64,000 bases of DNA from the NCBI GenBank assembly GCA_965234325.1, contig OZ248407.1:62001-126000 (forward strand), written 5' to 3'. Position 1 is the stretch's first letter, and each line of letters opens with the position of its first letter. Position numbers and translations under genes: made by a program. The notes beneath the pieces are model-generated. The model saw only the letters and a list, made by a program, of their open reading frames with translations, made no database searches and was not told the origin of the DNA. Origin of the DNA: Limnohabitans kasalickyi. GTDB taxonomy: Bacteria; Pseudomonadota; Gammaproteobacteria; Burkholderiales; Burkholderiaceae_C. Below, in pieces: positions 39,875 to 50,100 of the stretch.

Positions 39875-41073
39875 CGCAACCAAGCCTCGACCAGCTTGAC
39901 CCAAACCGTGCCGCCCAAAGGAATGAGGGCGTCGTTGAAGTCGTAGCTGGGGTTGTGCAAGGTGCATGGGCCTTCGCCGTGGCCATGCGTGCGGTGCGCG
40001 CCCTCCCCGTTGCCGATGAACGCATAGGCGCCAGGCACGGCTTGCAGCATGTACGAAAAGTCTTCAGCGCCCATGGTGGGCTCTTGCGGCACCACGTTGG
40101 CGCAGCCCACGATGCTGGCCATGACCTGGTGGGCAAACTCGGTCTCGGCAGCGTGGTTGACGGTGGGCGGGTAATTGCGCTCAAACTCAAACGTGCAAGT
40201 GGCACCAAAGGCCGCGCAGGTGTGGTGCGCAATGTCGCGCATGCGTTGCTCAATGAGGTCGAGCACTTCCAAGCTGAAGGTGCGCACGGTGCCTTGCATT
40301 TCGCAGTGGTCGGGCACGACGTTGGTGGCTTCGCCGGTGTGGATCATGGTGACCGAAATGACGCCCGCATCGACCGGCTTTTTGTTGCGCGAAATGATGG
40401 TTTGAAACGCTTGCACCATTTGACAGGCGATCGGCACAGGGTCGATGCCGTTGTGGGGCAACGCGGCGTGGCAGCCTTTGCCGTGGATGGTGATTTTGAA
40501 CTCGTTGCTCGACGCCATGACGGGGCCCGCGCTCAAGGCGAATTGCCCTTCGGCCAAGCCCGGCCAGTTGTGCATGCCGTAGACGGCTTGCATGGGGAAC
40601 AGCTCAAACAGGCCGTCACGCATCATCTCGCGTGCACCGCCGCCGCCCTCTTCGGCCGGCTGAAAAATGAAGTACACCGTGCCGTCAAAGTGCTTGTGCT
40701 GCGACAGATGCTGGGCCGCAGCCAAGAGCATGGCCACATGCCCATCGTGGCCGCAGGCGTGCATCTTGCCGGGGTGTTTGCTGCTGTGGTCGAACTTGTT
40801 GAACTCTTGCACAGGCAGCGCATCCATGTCGGCGCGCAGACCAATGGCGCGGTTGCTGGTGCCGTTTTTCAAGATGCCCACCACGCCTGTTTTGCCCAGC
40901 CCACGGTGAATGGGAATGCCCCATTCGGTGAGCTTTTCCGCCACCACATCGGCGGTGCGAAACTCTTCAAAACTGAGCTCGGGGTGCGCGTGGATATCGC
41001 GGCGAACTGCCGCGATGCCCGGCGCTTGGGCCATGAGTTCGGCTAAGACTTTGGGGTTCAGAGGCAAGTTCAT
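39871..41073 (-). CDS. M20-family amidohydrolase (hippurate/N-acyl-amino-acid hydrolase type)
   Basis: A 400-residue metallopeptidase-like enzyme with RDIHAHPELSFEE near residue 25, MHACGHDGHVAMLLAAA near 104 (metal-binding Cys/His), FQPAEEGGGGAREMM near 137 and GAEDFSYMLQAVPGAYAF near 358. It splits N-acyl amino acids or related amides in the cytoplasm. Convergent with the TetR gene, the two stops overlapping by four bases. Confidence 0.9.
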   Translation of the reverse strand: MNLPLNPKVLAELMAQAPGIAAVRRDIHAHPELSFEEFRTADVVAEKLTEWGIPIHRGLGKTGVVGILKNGTSNRAIGLRADMDALPVQEFNKFDHSSKHPGKMHACGHDGHVAMLLAAAQHLSQHKHFDGTVYFIFQPAEEGGGGAREMMRDGLFELFPMQAVYGMHNWPGLAEGQFALSAGPVMASSNEFKITIHGKGCHAALPHNGIDPVPIACQMVQAFQTIISRNKKPVDAGVISVTMIHTGEATNVVPDHCEMQGTVRTFSLEVLDLIEQRMRDIAHHTCAAFGATCTFEFERNYPPTVNHAAETEFAHQVMASIVGCANVVPQEPTMGAEDFSYMLQAVPGAYAFIGNGEGAHRTHGHGEGPCTLHNPSYDFNDALIPLGGTVWVKLVEAWLR

Positions 41074-41145
41074 CGTGTCAGTTTATAGCAGCCGCAAAGG
41101 GCGCGCTTGGCCTAAGGTGACACCCAAAGCGGGTGCACCAGCGCC

Positions 41146-42141
41146 TTACTGCTTGTCGATCTTGGCTTTGACGATCACGTCATGCCAGCGTCGAATGTCG
41201 GCGGCCAGCAACTCGGCGGCTTGCTCAGGCGTGGAGCCTTGGGCGTTGAGGTTAACGTCGCTCAAGCGCTTTTTGACGTCGGGCATGTCCATGATGGTTT
41301 GAATTTCGCGGCTCAAGCGCAACACCACGTCACGCGGCGTGTGCGAGGGCACGGCGAGGCCGTTCCAAGAGGAAGCTTGGAACTTGGCCAAGGTGCCGCC
41401 AGCTTCGCGCACAGCAGGCACGTCGGGCATGCTGGCAGCGCGTTTGTCGCCCAACAGGGCCAAGGGGCGCACAGCGTTGGATTTGATTTGCGGCATCAAG
41501 GGCCCGACGATTTCAACCATCGCGTCGACATTGCCACCGCGCAAGGCAGTAATGACAGGCGGTGTGCCATTGAACGGCACGATTTGCGCGGACAGGCCCG
41601 AAGCGCTCAAGAACAACTCTGCGGCCAAGTTTTGGGTGGTGCCAATTTGGGGCGTGCCGATGTTGAGCTTGCCAGGGTTGGCGCGACCGTAGGCCAGCAA
41701 CTCGGCAAAGGTTTTGAAGCGGCCACCTTCGGCCGAGGCGATGACCAAGTCAAACGTGGCCAGTTTGGAGACGGGCGTGAAGTCTTTGACCGTGTCAAAC
41801 GGCAAAGTTTTGAAAAGCGATGCGCTGACGGCCGTGCCGCTGGAAATCAACAACATCGTGTGGCCATCGGGCTCAGCACGCGCCACCATTTCGCCTGCGA
41901 CGATGCCGCCTGCGCTGGGTTTGTTCTCGATCACCACCGATTGACCTAAGGCCTCGGACAGTTTTTGCCCCACGGTGCGCGCCGTGATGTCGGCCGCGCC
42001 GCCGGCCGCATTGGGCACCACGATTTTGAGGGTTTTAGAAGGGAATGCCGGGGTTTGGGCCAGGCTGCTGAAGCTGGCGACCAGGGCCAGGCTGACGACG
42101 CAGAGCGACTTGATGAATGGCGGGAGGTTTGAATTTTTCAT
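41146..42141 (-). CDS. Bug-family periplasmic solute-binding protein
   Basis: 331 residues with a signal peptide (SLCVVSLALVASFSSLAQ) and the family signatures FPSKTLKIVVPNAAGGAADITARTVG near residue 33 and AEPDGHTMLLISSGT near 90. Bug proteins bind carboxylates for tripartite tricarboxylate transport, but no tctA/tctB genes are adjacent, as is common in Burkholderiales. Ligand unknown. Confidence 0.9.
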   Translation of the reverse strand: MKNSNLPPFIKSLCVVSLALVASFSSLAQTPAFPSKTLKIVVPNAAGGAADITARTVGQKLSEALGQSVVIENKPSAGGIVAGEMVARAEPDGHTMLLISSGTAVSASLFKTLPFDTVKDFTPVSKLATFDLVIASAEGGRFKTFAELLAYGRANPGKLNIGTPQIGTTQNLAAELFLSASGLSAQIVPFNGTPPVITALRGGNVDAMVEIVGPLMPQIKSNAVRPLALLGDKRAASMPDVPAVREAGGTLAKFQASSWNGLAVPSHTPRDVVLRLSREIQTIMDMPDVKKRLSDVNLNAQGSTPEQAAELLAADIRRWHDVIVKAKIDKQ

Positions 42142-42189
42142 AGGTGCACTTTAATGAGGAATGAAATTTGAAGCAACGTGTGCGGGATA

Positions 42190-42975
42190 TCAGGCGACCC
42201 AAACGGTGCCCAAGCGCGATTGCGCGATTTCTAGCAAACCGTCAAAGATCAAGGTGTCCACCAGTTCAAACTGCACCGACATGCTGGGCGCCATCTTCCA
42301 ACCCGCGCCGCCGGTCATCAGGCACATGGGCTCTTCGCCGCAGTGTTGGCGAACATGCTGAACCATGCGTTCGACCGCGCCAGCAATGGCAAAGGTGCCA
42401 CCGCTGGTGAGGGCATCGCTGGTGTTGGTGGGGAATTCGCAAACGTCACCGGTGGGCACACGCAAGCCTGCGGTGCCGGACTCCAAGGCGCGCAGCATGA
42501 TGCCGTGGCCAGGCAAGATCAAGCCGCCCAAAAACTTGCCGCTGGCGTCAATGGCTTCCACGGTCACCGCCGTACCCACCATGACCACCACCATGGGTTT
42601 GGGCGCACCGCCGCAGCTCGCCAGCATGCGCGCGTGTGCACCGATCATGGCAACCCAACGGTCAGCACCCAGGCGCGTGGGGTGGTCGTAGCCGTTGGTC
42701 ATGCCGGCTTCTGCGGCAGAGGACACGGCCCAATGCGGGGCGAAGTCCCACATTTCCATTTGTTCTTCGACGCGGCGGCGAATGGCCTCGCCGGCCACGA
42801 TGCAGCCCAACATGTGGGTGGGCTCGGGCAGATCGCGCCAATCTTCATCGGCCAAACGGTCAATATTCTCTAGAAACACAGCGCCACTGCCCAACAACTT
42901 GGCGCCGGGTGCCGGGCTGTCGTACACGCCCCATTTAAGACGGGTGTTGCCCACATCGAGTGCAAGAAATGTCAT
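42190..42975 (-). CDS. coaX: Type III pantothenate kinase
   Basis: A 261-residue ASKHA-fold kinase with FLALDVGNTRLKWGVYD at residues 3-19 (phosphate-1 loop), RLGADRWVAMIGA near 102 and VVVMVGTAVTVEAID near 128. It carries out the first step of coenzyme A synthesis and needs monovalent cation. The start MTFLALDVG is standard. It is followed by the Bug gene on the same strand with a 48-base gap. Confidence 0.92.
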   Translation of the reverse strand: MTFLALDVGNTRLKWGVYDSPAPGAKLLGSGAVFLENIDRLADEDWRDLPEPTHMLGCIVAGEAIRRRVEEQMEMWDFAPHWAVSSAAEAGMTNGYDHPTRLGADRWVAMIGAHARMLASCGGAPKPMVVVMVGTAVTVEAIDASGKFLGGLILPGHGIMLRALESGTAGLRVPTGDVCEFPTNTSDALTSGGTFAIAGAVERMVQHVRQHCGEEPMCLMTGGAGWKMAPSMSVQFELVDTLIFDGLLEIAQSRLGTVWVA

Positions 42976-43195
42976 AGGTGCGTGAATGTGTAGCCCGCAA
43001 TGCCCAACGCGTTGCTACGCATGTTTTTATTCAAATGAAATGGTGGACAAGTATAGAAGCCGCTCGTCTCCAGAGAGACAAACAGACAGGCATTTGAAGA
43101 ACCACTAGGGGAAACCCTTGAAAAAAATCTGACAAGGCAGATCAAAATCAGCACCCCAATTCATGTCTTTGTCAAAAACCTAGGAGACTTCTCTG

Positions 43196-44317
43196 ATGTC
43201 AGAAATCAAAAAAACCACGGCTCGCCGTAACGTACTCAAAGGCGCTGCTGCCGCTGCCGCTGGCGTGGCTGCTGCACCGATGGTCGCCGCCCAAACCGGC
43301 CCCATCAGCATGCGCTGGCAGAGCACTTGGCCCGCCAAGGACATCTTCCATGAGTACGCCCTTGACTACGCGAAAAAAGTCAACGACATGACCGGTGGCG
43401 ATTTGAAGATTGAAGTGTTGCCTGCAGGTTCTGTGGTGCCAGCCTTTGGTTTGCTCGAAGCTGTGTCTAAGGGCACCTTGGACGGCGGTCACGGCGTGTT
43501 GGGCTACCACTACGGCAAGCAAAACGCTTTGGCTTTGTGGAACTCAGGCCCAGCCTTCGGCATGGACGCCAACATGGTGTTGGCATGGCACAAGTACGGC
43601 GGCGGCGCTGAGTTGTTGGCCAAGTTGTACGCCTCCATCGGCGGCAACGTGCAGTCATTCTTGTACGGCCCCATGAGCACCCAACCTTTGGGCTGGTTCA
43701 AAAAGCCAATCACCAAAACAGCTGACTTCAAGGGCTTGAAGTTCCGCACTAACGGTTTGGCCATTGACTTGTTCACAGCCATGGGTGCTGCCGTGAACGC
43801 ATTGCCAGGCGGCGAAATCGTGCCAGCGATGGACCGCGGTTTGCTGGACGGTGCTGAGTTCAACAACGCCACGTCTGACCGTGTCTTGGGCTTCCCAGAC
43901 GTGTCTAAGGTGTGCATGTTGCAAAGCTACCACCAAAGCGCTGAGACCTTCGAGATCATGTTCAACAAGAACAAGTACGACGCACTGCCCGCCAAGATGA
44001 AGGCTGTGATTGCCGGCGCGACTGAGGCAGCTTCTGCCGACATGTCTTGGAAAGCGGTTGACCGTTACTCTCAAGACTACGCTGAGTTGCAAACCAAAGA
44101 CAAGGTCAAGTTCTACAAAACGCCTGACTCCATTTTGCAAGACCAGTTGAAAATTTGGTCTGAAATCTTGGAGAAGAAGTCTGCTGAGAACCCATTGTTC
44201 AAAGAGATCGTGGCTTCGCAAAAGGCGTTTGCAACGCGCGCTGTGAAGTGGGATCAGGACACCAACATCAGCCGTCGCATGGCGGTCAACCACTTCTTCG
44301 GTGCGAAGAAAGCTTAA
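43196..44317 (+). CDS. TRAP transporter substrate-binding protein (DctP/TakP type)
   Basis: 373 residues with a twin-arginine signal (TTARRNVLKGAAAAAAGVAAAPMVAAQ), so export in folded form is likely. DctP-fold motifs include STWPAKDIFHEYALDY near residue 42, FKGLKFRTNGLAIDLFTAMGAAVNALPGGEIVPAM near 178, and the conserved Arg of KFRTNG that binds carboxylate. First gene of a dctP-Q-M cluster. AGGAGA lies just before the start. A terminator follows it. Confidence 0.92.
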   Translation: MSEIKKTTARRNVLKGAAAAAAGVAAAPMVAAQTGPISMRWQSTWPAKDIFHEYALDYAKKVNDMTGGDLKIEVLPAGSVVPAFGLLEAVSKGTLDGGHGVLGYHYGKQNALALWNSGPAFGMDANMVLAWHKYGGGAELLAKLYASIGGNVQSFLYGPMSTQPLGWFKKPITKTADFKGLKFRTNGLAIDLFTAMGAAVNALPGGEIVPAMDRGLLDGAEFNNATSDRVLGFPDVSKVCMLQSYHQSAETFEIMFNKNKYDALPAKMKAVIAGATEAASADMSWKAVDRYSQDYAELQTKDKVKFYKTPDSILQDQLKIWSEILEKKSAENPLFKEIVASQKAFATRAVKWDQDTNISRRMAVNHFFGAKKA

Positions 44318-44345
44318 GCTAAAATTTTAGGCTGTTAGACCACGG

Positions 44346-44384
44346 GACTGAAGTCTGCGCAAGCAGAACTTCAGTCTTTTTTAT
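44346..44384 (+). terminator. Strong intrinsic terminator between dctP and dctQ
   Basis: GACTGAAGT-CTGC-GCAA-GCAG-AACTTCAGTC with one bulge, then TTTTTTATTTTT. Located 14 bases before the dctQ start. It would make the binding protein more abundant than the permeases, with read-through for the rest. Confidence 0.9.
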
Positions 44385-44397
44385 TTTTAAGAACGAT

Positions 44398-45063
44398 ATG
44401 AACACACTGAAACTGCTTCACACAGCAGACAACATCAGCACATGGGTAGGCAAAGCCTTCGCATGGCTGATCGTGGTGCTGATGGTGATGGTGATGGGCG
44501 AAGTTTTCAAGCGCTACGCCTTGAACGCCCCCACCGCTTGGATTTTTGAGGCCAGCAACATGCTGTATGGCACCGCCTTCATGATGTGCGGCGCCTACAC
44601 ACTGAGCCAAGACGGCCACGTCCGTGGCGACTTTTTTTACGGCAGCGCCAAACCCCGCACACAAGCGTCGCTTGATCTGGGTCTCTACATCTTGTTCTTC
44701 TTGCCTGGCGTGATCGCCTTGACATGGGCAGGCTGGACCTACGCCGGCGACGCCATCTCAATTCGCGAAATGACCAACAGCGCCGACGCGATTCCCTTGT
44801 ACCCCTTCAAGGCCATCATTCCGCTGACCGGCTTCATTGTGTTGATGCAAGGCTTGGCTGAAATTGTGCGTTGTGTGGTGTGCCTACAAACCGGCGAATG
44901 GCCCGCACGCTTGAAAGATGCCAACGAAATTGACGTGGTCGAGCAACAACTGTCGGCCAGTATTTATGTCGACGAAGACGCCAAACGCGAGGCGATTGAA
45001 CGCGCGAAAAACATTGACGATGAGGCCCACCAGCGTGGTAGCTCGATGGGAGAGAAAAAATGA
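44398..45063 (+). CDS. TRAP transporter small membrane subunit (DctQ)
   Basis: 221 residues with four membrane segments (about 20-40, 55-75, 100-120, 140-160) and a charged C-terminal extension (EAIERAKNIDDEAHQRG) longer than in many DctQ. It overlaps the large subunit gene by four bases (ATGA). Forms the QM membrane complex that uses a sodium gradient. Confidence 0.9.
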   Translation: MNTLKLLHTADNISTWVGKAFAWLIVVLMVMVMGEVFKRYALNAPTAWIFEASNMLYGTAFMMCGAYTLSQDGHVRGDFFYGSAKPRTQASLDLGLYILFFLPGVIALTWAGWTYAGDAISIREMTNSADAIPLYPFKAIIPLTGFIVLMQGLAEIVRCVVCLQTGEWPARLKDANEIDVVEQQLSASIYVDEDAKREAIERAKNIDDEAHQRGSSMGEKK

Positions 45064-46919
45064 GCGATCCAGCACTCGGACTAACGATGCTTTGCCTGAT
45101 CATCGTGGTGATCATGATGGGCTTTCCAACGGCGTTCACGCTGATGGGTTTGGGCATGGTGTTTGGCTTCACGGCCTTCTACAACCCTGCTGAGCCTTGG
45201 TTGGACAACCGCGTTTTTAACCTGATGGTTCAACGCACCTACGGCGCGATGACCAACGACACCTTGCTATCCATCCCGCTGTTCGTGCTAATGGGCTATG
45301 TGATGGAACGGGGCGCCTTGGTGGACAAAATGTTCCACAGCGTGCAGCTGGCCTTCCGCCGTTTGCCTGGCTCTTTGGCTGTGGCTACTTTGGTAATTTG
45401 CACTTTCTGGGGCATTGCCAGCGGTTTGGTGGGCGCGGTGGTGGTGCTGATGGGTGTCATCGCGATGCGCCCCATGTTGAGCGCGGGCTATGACACGCGC
45501 TTGGCTGCAGGCGTGATCACGGCTGGCGGCACCTTGGGCATTTTGATTCCCCCCTCGGTGATGATCATTGTGTACGCCGCTGTGGCAGGCCAATCGGTGG
45601 TCAAGTTGTATGCCGCGGCCATGTTCCCTGGCTTTTTCTTGGCTTTCTTGTACTTGGTATATGTCATCGGCTGGGTCTTGATTGACCCGAAGATTGCGCC
45701 TAAGTTGCCGGAAGAACAAACCAGAGCGCCTGTGTCGCCTTGGCTGGAAAAACTCGGTGAGCAGTACTCCAAGCGCATGCTGCCAGCCATGGCGAAAGCG
45801 GTGCTGATGCCTGGCCGTGCACTGCAAATCAGCGTGCCTGATGTGCGCGTGACCTGGGGTTTGTTGGTGCGTAGCTTCACAATGGCCTTGGCCCCTGTGT
45901 TCATCGTCGTGGCCATGTTGGCAACGTCGTGGTGGTATGTGGTGATTTATTCACAAGCCAACGCCAATGCACAAGCGGGCACTGAAGTTGTGCAGATGAC
46001 CACCGACATCGTGGCTGAAAAAACCACCGATAGCGCTGAGCCAGAAGGTTTAGAAGAAATGGGTGGCGATAAGGTGGCCGATGCCCCTGAAGCCAATAAC
46101 AACGCCATGTCGTTGGGCGATGAAGTGGTCGAAGCTGACAAAGTCATCGAAGTGCCCGAGGGTTTCTACACCGGGTTCTGGGGCACAGCACTGGTGCTGT
46201 TCGGCCTGCTGGTTTTCTACTACAAAGGCTTTGACGCTGAGCAGTTTGAGATCCTGAACTTGCTGGTCAAGTCGGTGATGCCGCTGGGCATCCTGACTGC
46301 CGTGGTGTTGGGTGTGATTTTGTTAGGTCTAGCGACTGCGACTGAATCGGCTGCTGTGGGTGCCACGGGCGCCTTCCTCATGGCCTGGTGGTCGGGTTCG
46401 CTGAACTTTGACAAGACCAAACAAGCGGTGTTCTTGACAGCCAAAACCACCTCCATGGTGTGCTGGTTGTTTGTGGGCTCGGCCTTGTTCTCTGCCGTGT
46501 TTGCCGTCTTGGGTGGCCAGCGCTTGGTGGAACAGTGGGTCATGGCCATGGACCTGACGCCGCTGCAGTTCATGCTGCTGTCGCAAGCTGTCATCTTTGT
46601 GCTGGGCTGGCCTTTGGAGTGGACCGAAATCATCGTGATTTTTGTGCCCATCTTCTTGCCATTGCTGACGCACTTCCAAATCGACCCGATCTTGTGGGGC
46701 GTGCTGGTGTTTGTGAACTTGCAAGCGGCATTCCTGTCACCGCCTGTGGCGATGTCAGCCTTCTATCTGAAAGGGGTGTCACCGCCGCATGTGACCATCA
46801 ATCAGATTTTTGCCGGCATGATGCCTTATATGTTCATCGTGATCATTTGTATGGTGCTGATGTACATCTGGCCAGGGCTCACCCTCTGGTTGCCTGACTA
46901 CCTGTACGGCCCTAAATAA
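45060..46919 (+). CDS. TRAP transporter large membrane subunit (DctM) with a long acidic insert
   Basis: A 619-residue multi-spanning protein; classic DctM is about 430. Conserved segments include SIPLFVLMGYVMERGALVDKMF near residue 63, AGGTLGILIPPSVMIIVYAAVAG near 155 and WTEIIVIFVPIFLPLL near 520. Between about residues 215 and 375 lies an extra region: an extra hydrophobic helix, then an acidic stretch (TTDSAEPEGLEEMGGDKVADAPE) with no family motif. The insert is the main oddity. Confidence 0.9.
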   Translation: MSDPALGLTMLCLIIVVIMMGFPTAFTLMGLGMVFGFTAFYNPAEPWLDNRVFNLMVQRTYGAMTNDTLLSIPLFVLMGYVMERGALVDKMFHSVQLAFRRLPGSLAVATLVICTFWGIASGLVGAVVVLMGVIAMRPMLSAGYDTRLAAGVITAGGTLGILIPPSVMIIVYAAVAGQSVVKLYAAAMFPGFFLAFLYLVYVIGWVLIDPKIAPKLPEEQTRAPVSPWLEKLGEQYSKRMLPAMAKAVLMPGRALQISVPDVRVTWGLLVRSFTMALAPVFIVVAMLATSWWYVVIYSQANANAQAGTEVVQMTTDIVAEKTTDSAEPEGLEEMGGDKVADAPEANNNAMSLGDEVVEADKVIEVPEGFYTGFWGTALVLFGLLVFYYKGFDAEQFEILNLLVKSVMPLGILTAVVLGVILLGLATATESAAVGATGAFLMAWWSGSLNFDKTKQAVFLTAKTTSMVCWLFVGSALFSAVFAVLGGQRLVEQWVMAMDLTPLQFMLLSQAVIFVLGWPLEWTEIIVIFVPIFLPLLTHFQIDPILWGVLVFVNLQAAFLSPPVAMSAFYLKGVSPPHVTINQIFAGMMPYMFIVIICMVLMYIWPGLTLWLPDYLYGPK

Positions 46920-46939
46920 GCCTTGGTTTGACTCAGACA

Positions 46940-46975
46940 AAGCCGCAGCGCCCTCAAGGCTCTGCGGCTTTTTTA
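46940..46975 (+). terminator. Terminator after the TRAP operon
   Basis: AGCCGCAG ... CTGCGGCT with eight-base arms, then TTTTTTAT. It begins 21 bases after the dctM stop. Confidence 0.9.
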
Positions 46976-47042
46976 TGGTCCGCTTTATTTTTGTATCAGG
47001 GCAATTCCTTGTCACATACGCTGCCAAGTTGCTATCATTGAC

Positions 47043-47054
47043 GTTTACGTAAAC
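47043..47054. promoter_or_regulatory. Palindrome GTTTACGTAAAC upstream of icmF
   Basis: A perfect 12-base palindrome, extended by a further GTAAAC copy, about 70 bases before the icmF start. It recalls the TTTACGT...ACGTAAA sites of MerR-family regulators of branched-chain acyl-CoA genes (LiuR type). That match is from memory. Between it and the start the motif CTGCCGTT(C/T)TCTCT occurs three times. Confidence 0.45.
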
Positions 47055-47124
47055 GTAAACCATCAACTGCGTTTTCACTGCCGTTCTCTCTGCCGTTCTC
47101 TCTGCCGTTTTCTCGGAGCCTTCC

Positions 47125-50100
47125 ATGACTGACCTGTCCGCCGAATTCCAAGCCCTTGCCAACTACAAGCCCACGCAAAAAGTGCGCTTCGTGACTGCCG
47201 CCAGTTTGTTTGACGGGCACGACGCGGCCATCAATATCATGCGTCGCATCTTGCAGGGCATGGGCGCTGAGGTGATTCACTTGGGCCACAACCGCTCGGT
47301 TGACGAAGTGGTGACGGCCGCACTGCAAGAGGACGTGCAAGGCATTGCCATCAGCTCGTATCAAGGCGGCCATGTGGAGTACTTCAAGTACATGGTCGAC
47401 TTGTTGCGCGCGCGCGGTGGTGAACACATTCAGGTGTTTGGCGGCGGAGGCGGTGTGATCGTGCCGCCCGAAATTCGCGAGCTTCAAGCCTACGGCGTGA
47501 CCCGCATTTACAGCCCCGAAGACGGCCAGAAGATGGGTCTGCAAGGCATGATTGGCGAGATGATCATGCGCTGCGACAAAGACCTGTCGAGCTTCGCGCC
47601 CTCTTCTGTGAAAGACATTCAAGGCCATGACGAAATGGCGTGGCGCAAGTTGGCACAGCTCATCACGGCGTTAGAGAACGAGAAGGCTGACCCTGCCATG
47701 GTCGACGCTGTGCGCACAGAATCGGTGAACCACAAAGTGCCGGTGCTGGGCATCACCGGGACCGGCGGTGCGGGCAAGTCGTCGCTCACCGACGAGCTGG
47801 TACGCCGCATCCGTTTGGACCAAGGTGATGCGCTACGGATTGCTGTGATTTCGATTGACCCCTCACGCCGCAAGAGCGGTGGCGCGTTGCTGGGCGACCG
47901 CATTCGCATGAATGCGATTTCACCGTGGCGCAGCGGCCAGCGCGTGTTCATGCGCTCACTCGCCACACGCGACTTTGGCAGCGAAATCAGCGCGGCATTG
48001 CCCGATGTGTTGGCCGCCACCAAGTGCGCAGGCTTTGACTTGATCATTGTGGAAACATCCGGCATTGGCCAAGGCGACGCAGCCATCGTGCCGCATGTGG
48101 ACGTGCCCATGTATGTGATGACGCCTGAGTTTGGCGCAGCCAGTCAGTTGGAAAAAATCGACATGCTCGACTTTGCCGAGTTTGTGGCCATCAACAAGTT
48201 TGACCGCAAAGGCGCCAGCGACGCGCTGCGTGATGTGGCCAAACAAGTGCAGCGCAACCAAGAAGCCTGGCACACGCCCACCGAGCAAATGCCCGTGTTT
48301 GGAACCATGGCTGCACGCTTCAACGACGACGGCGTGACGGCGTTGTACCAAGCCCTCAAAGGCCGCCTGAGCGAGTTGGGCTTGAGCTTCAAAGAAGGCC
48401 GTTTGCCACTGGTCAACGTGCGCAACAGCAGCAACCAAACACCCATCGTGCCCGCAGCACGCACACGCTATTTGGCCGAAATTACCGACACCGTACGCGG
48501 CTACAAAAAGCGTGCACGCACACAAGCCAAACTGGCCCGCGAAATTCAACAACTGCGCGAAGCCGCCCGGATGTTGTCGGAAGGCAAGCCCGGCCGCGCC
48601 AAAGCCTCTGAGGCCGCCATCGACTTGGCCTTCAGCCGCGAAGAAAACTTAGGCGCCCCCGAACGCAAGCTCTTGGCCCAATGGCCCGACCTACAAGCCG
48701 CCTACGCAGGCGACGAGTACGTGGTGAAAATTCGCGACAAAGAAATTCGCACTGCACTCACCACCAAGTCCCTCAGCGGCACTGTGGTTCGCAAAGTGGC
48801 CTTGCCCACCTACGAAGACCACGGCGAAATTTTGAAGTGGCTCATGCTCGACAACGTGCCCGGCAGCTACCCCTACACCGCTGGCACCTTCCCATTTAAG
48901 CGTGAAGGCGAAGACCCCACCCGCATGTTTGCGGGCGAAGGCGACCCCTTCCGCACCAACCGCCGCTTCAAGCTGGTGAGCGAAGGCCTGCCCGCCAAAC
49001 GCTTGTCTACCGCGTTTGACTCGGTCACGCTCTACGGTAACGACCCCGATGTGCGCCCCGATATTTACGGCAAAGTGGGCAACTCTGGCGTGAACGTGGC
49101 CACGCTCGACGACATGAAGGTGTTGTACGACGGGTTTGACCTGTGCAACCCGACCACCAGTGTGTCGATGACCATCAACGGTCCTGCGCCCTCGATCTTG
49201 GCCATGTTCATGAACACGGCCATTGACCAAAACTTGGACAAGTTCAAGGCCGACAAAGGGCGCGATCCGACCGATGCCGAGGCCGCCGACATCAAAGCCT
49301 GGGTCATGCAAAACGTGCGCGGCACGGTGCAAGCCGACATCTTGAAAGAAGACCAAGGGCAGAACACCTGCCTGTTCTCGACCGAGTTCAGCCTGAAGGT
49401 GATGGGCGACATCGCGCAGTACTTTGTGCACAACCAAGTGCGCAATTTCTACAGCGTGTCGATCAGCGGTTATCACATTGCCGAAGCGGGGGCCAACCCC
49501 ATTTCGCAATTGGCGTTCACGTTGTCCAACGGCTTCACCTTTGTGGAAGCCTACTTGGCGCGCGGCATGCACATTGACGACTTCGCGCCCAACCTGAGCT
49601 TCTTCTTCAGCAACGGCATGGACCCCGAGTACACCGTGATGGGCCGCGTGGCACGTCGCATTTGGGCGGTGGCGATGAAAGAGAAATACGGCGCGAATGA
49701 GCGTTCACAGAAACTGAAATACCACATTCAAACTTCAGGCCGTTCACTGCACGCGCAAGAGATTCAGTTCAACGACATCCGTACCACGCTGCAAGCGCTG
49801 ATTGCGATTTACGACAACTGCAACAGCCTGCACACCAACGCGTTTGACGAAGCCATCACCACGCCCACCGAAGACTCGGTGCGTCGCGCCATGGCGATTC
49901 AGCTCATCATCAACCGCGAGTGGGGCTTGGCCAAAAACGAAAACCCAAGCCAAGGCGCCTTCATCATTGAAGACCTCACCGAGTTGGTGGAAGAGGCTGT
50001 GCTGGCCGAGTTCGAGCGCATTGCCGAGCGCGGCGGTGTGTTGGGCGCGATGGAAACCGGCTACCAACGCGGCAAGATTCAAGACGAATCGATGACCTAC

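Noticed and set aside
39955..41046. 363-codon plus-strand frame
   Set aside because: Antisense shadow of the M20 amidohydrolase; high-GC third positions open the complementary frame, and the His/Gly/Val-rich product has no motif.
48691..49572. 293-codon minus-strand frame inside icmF
   Set aside because: Complementary-frame shadow of the mutase domain of IcmF, which is full length and uninterrupted.
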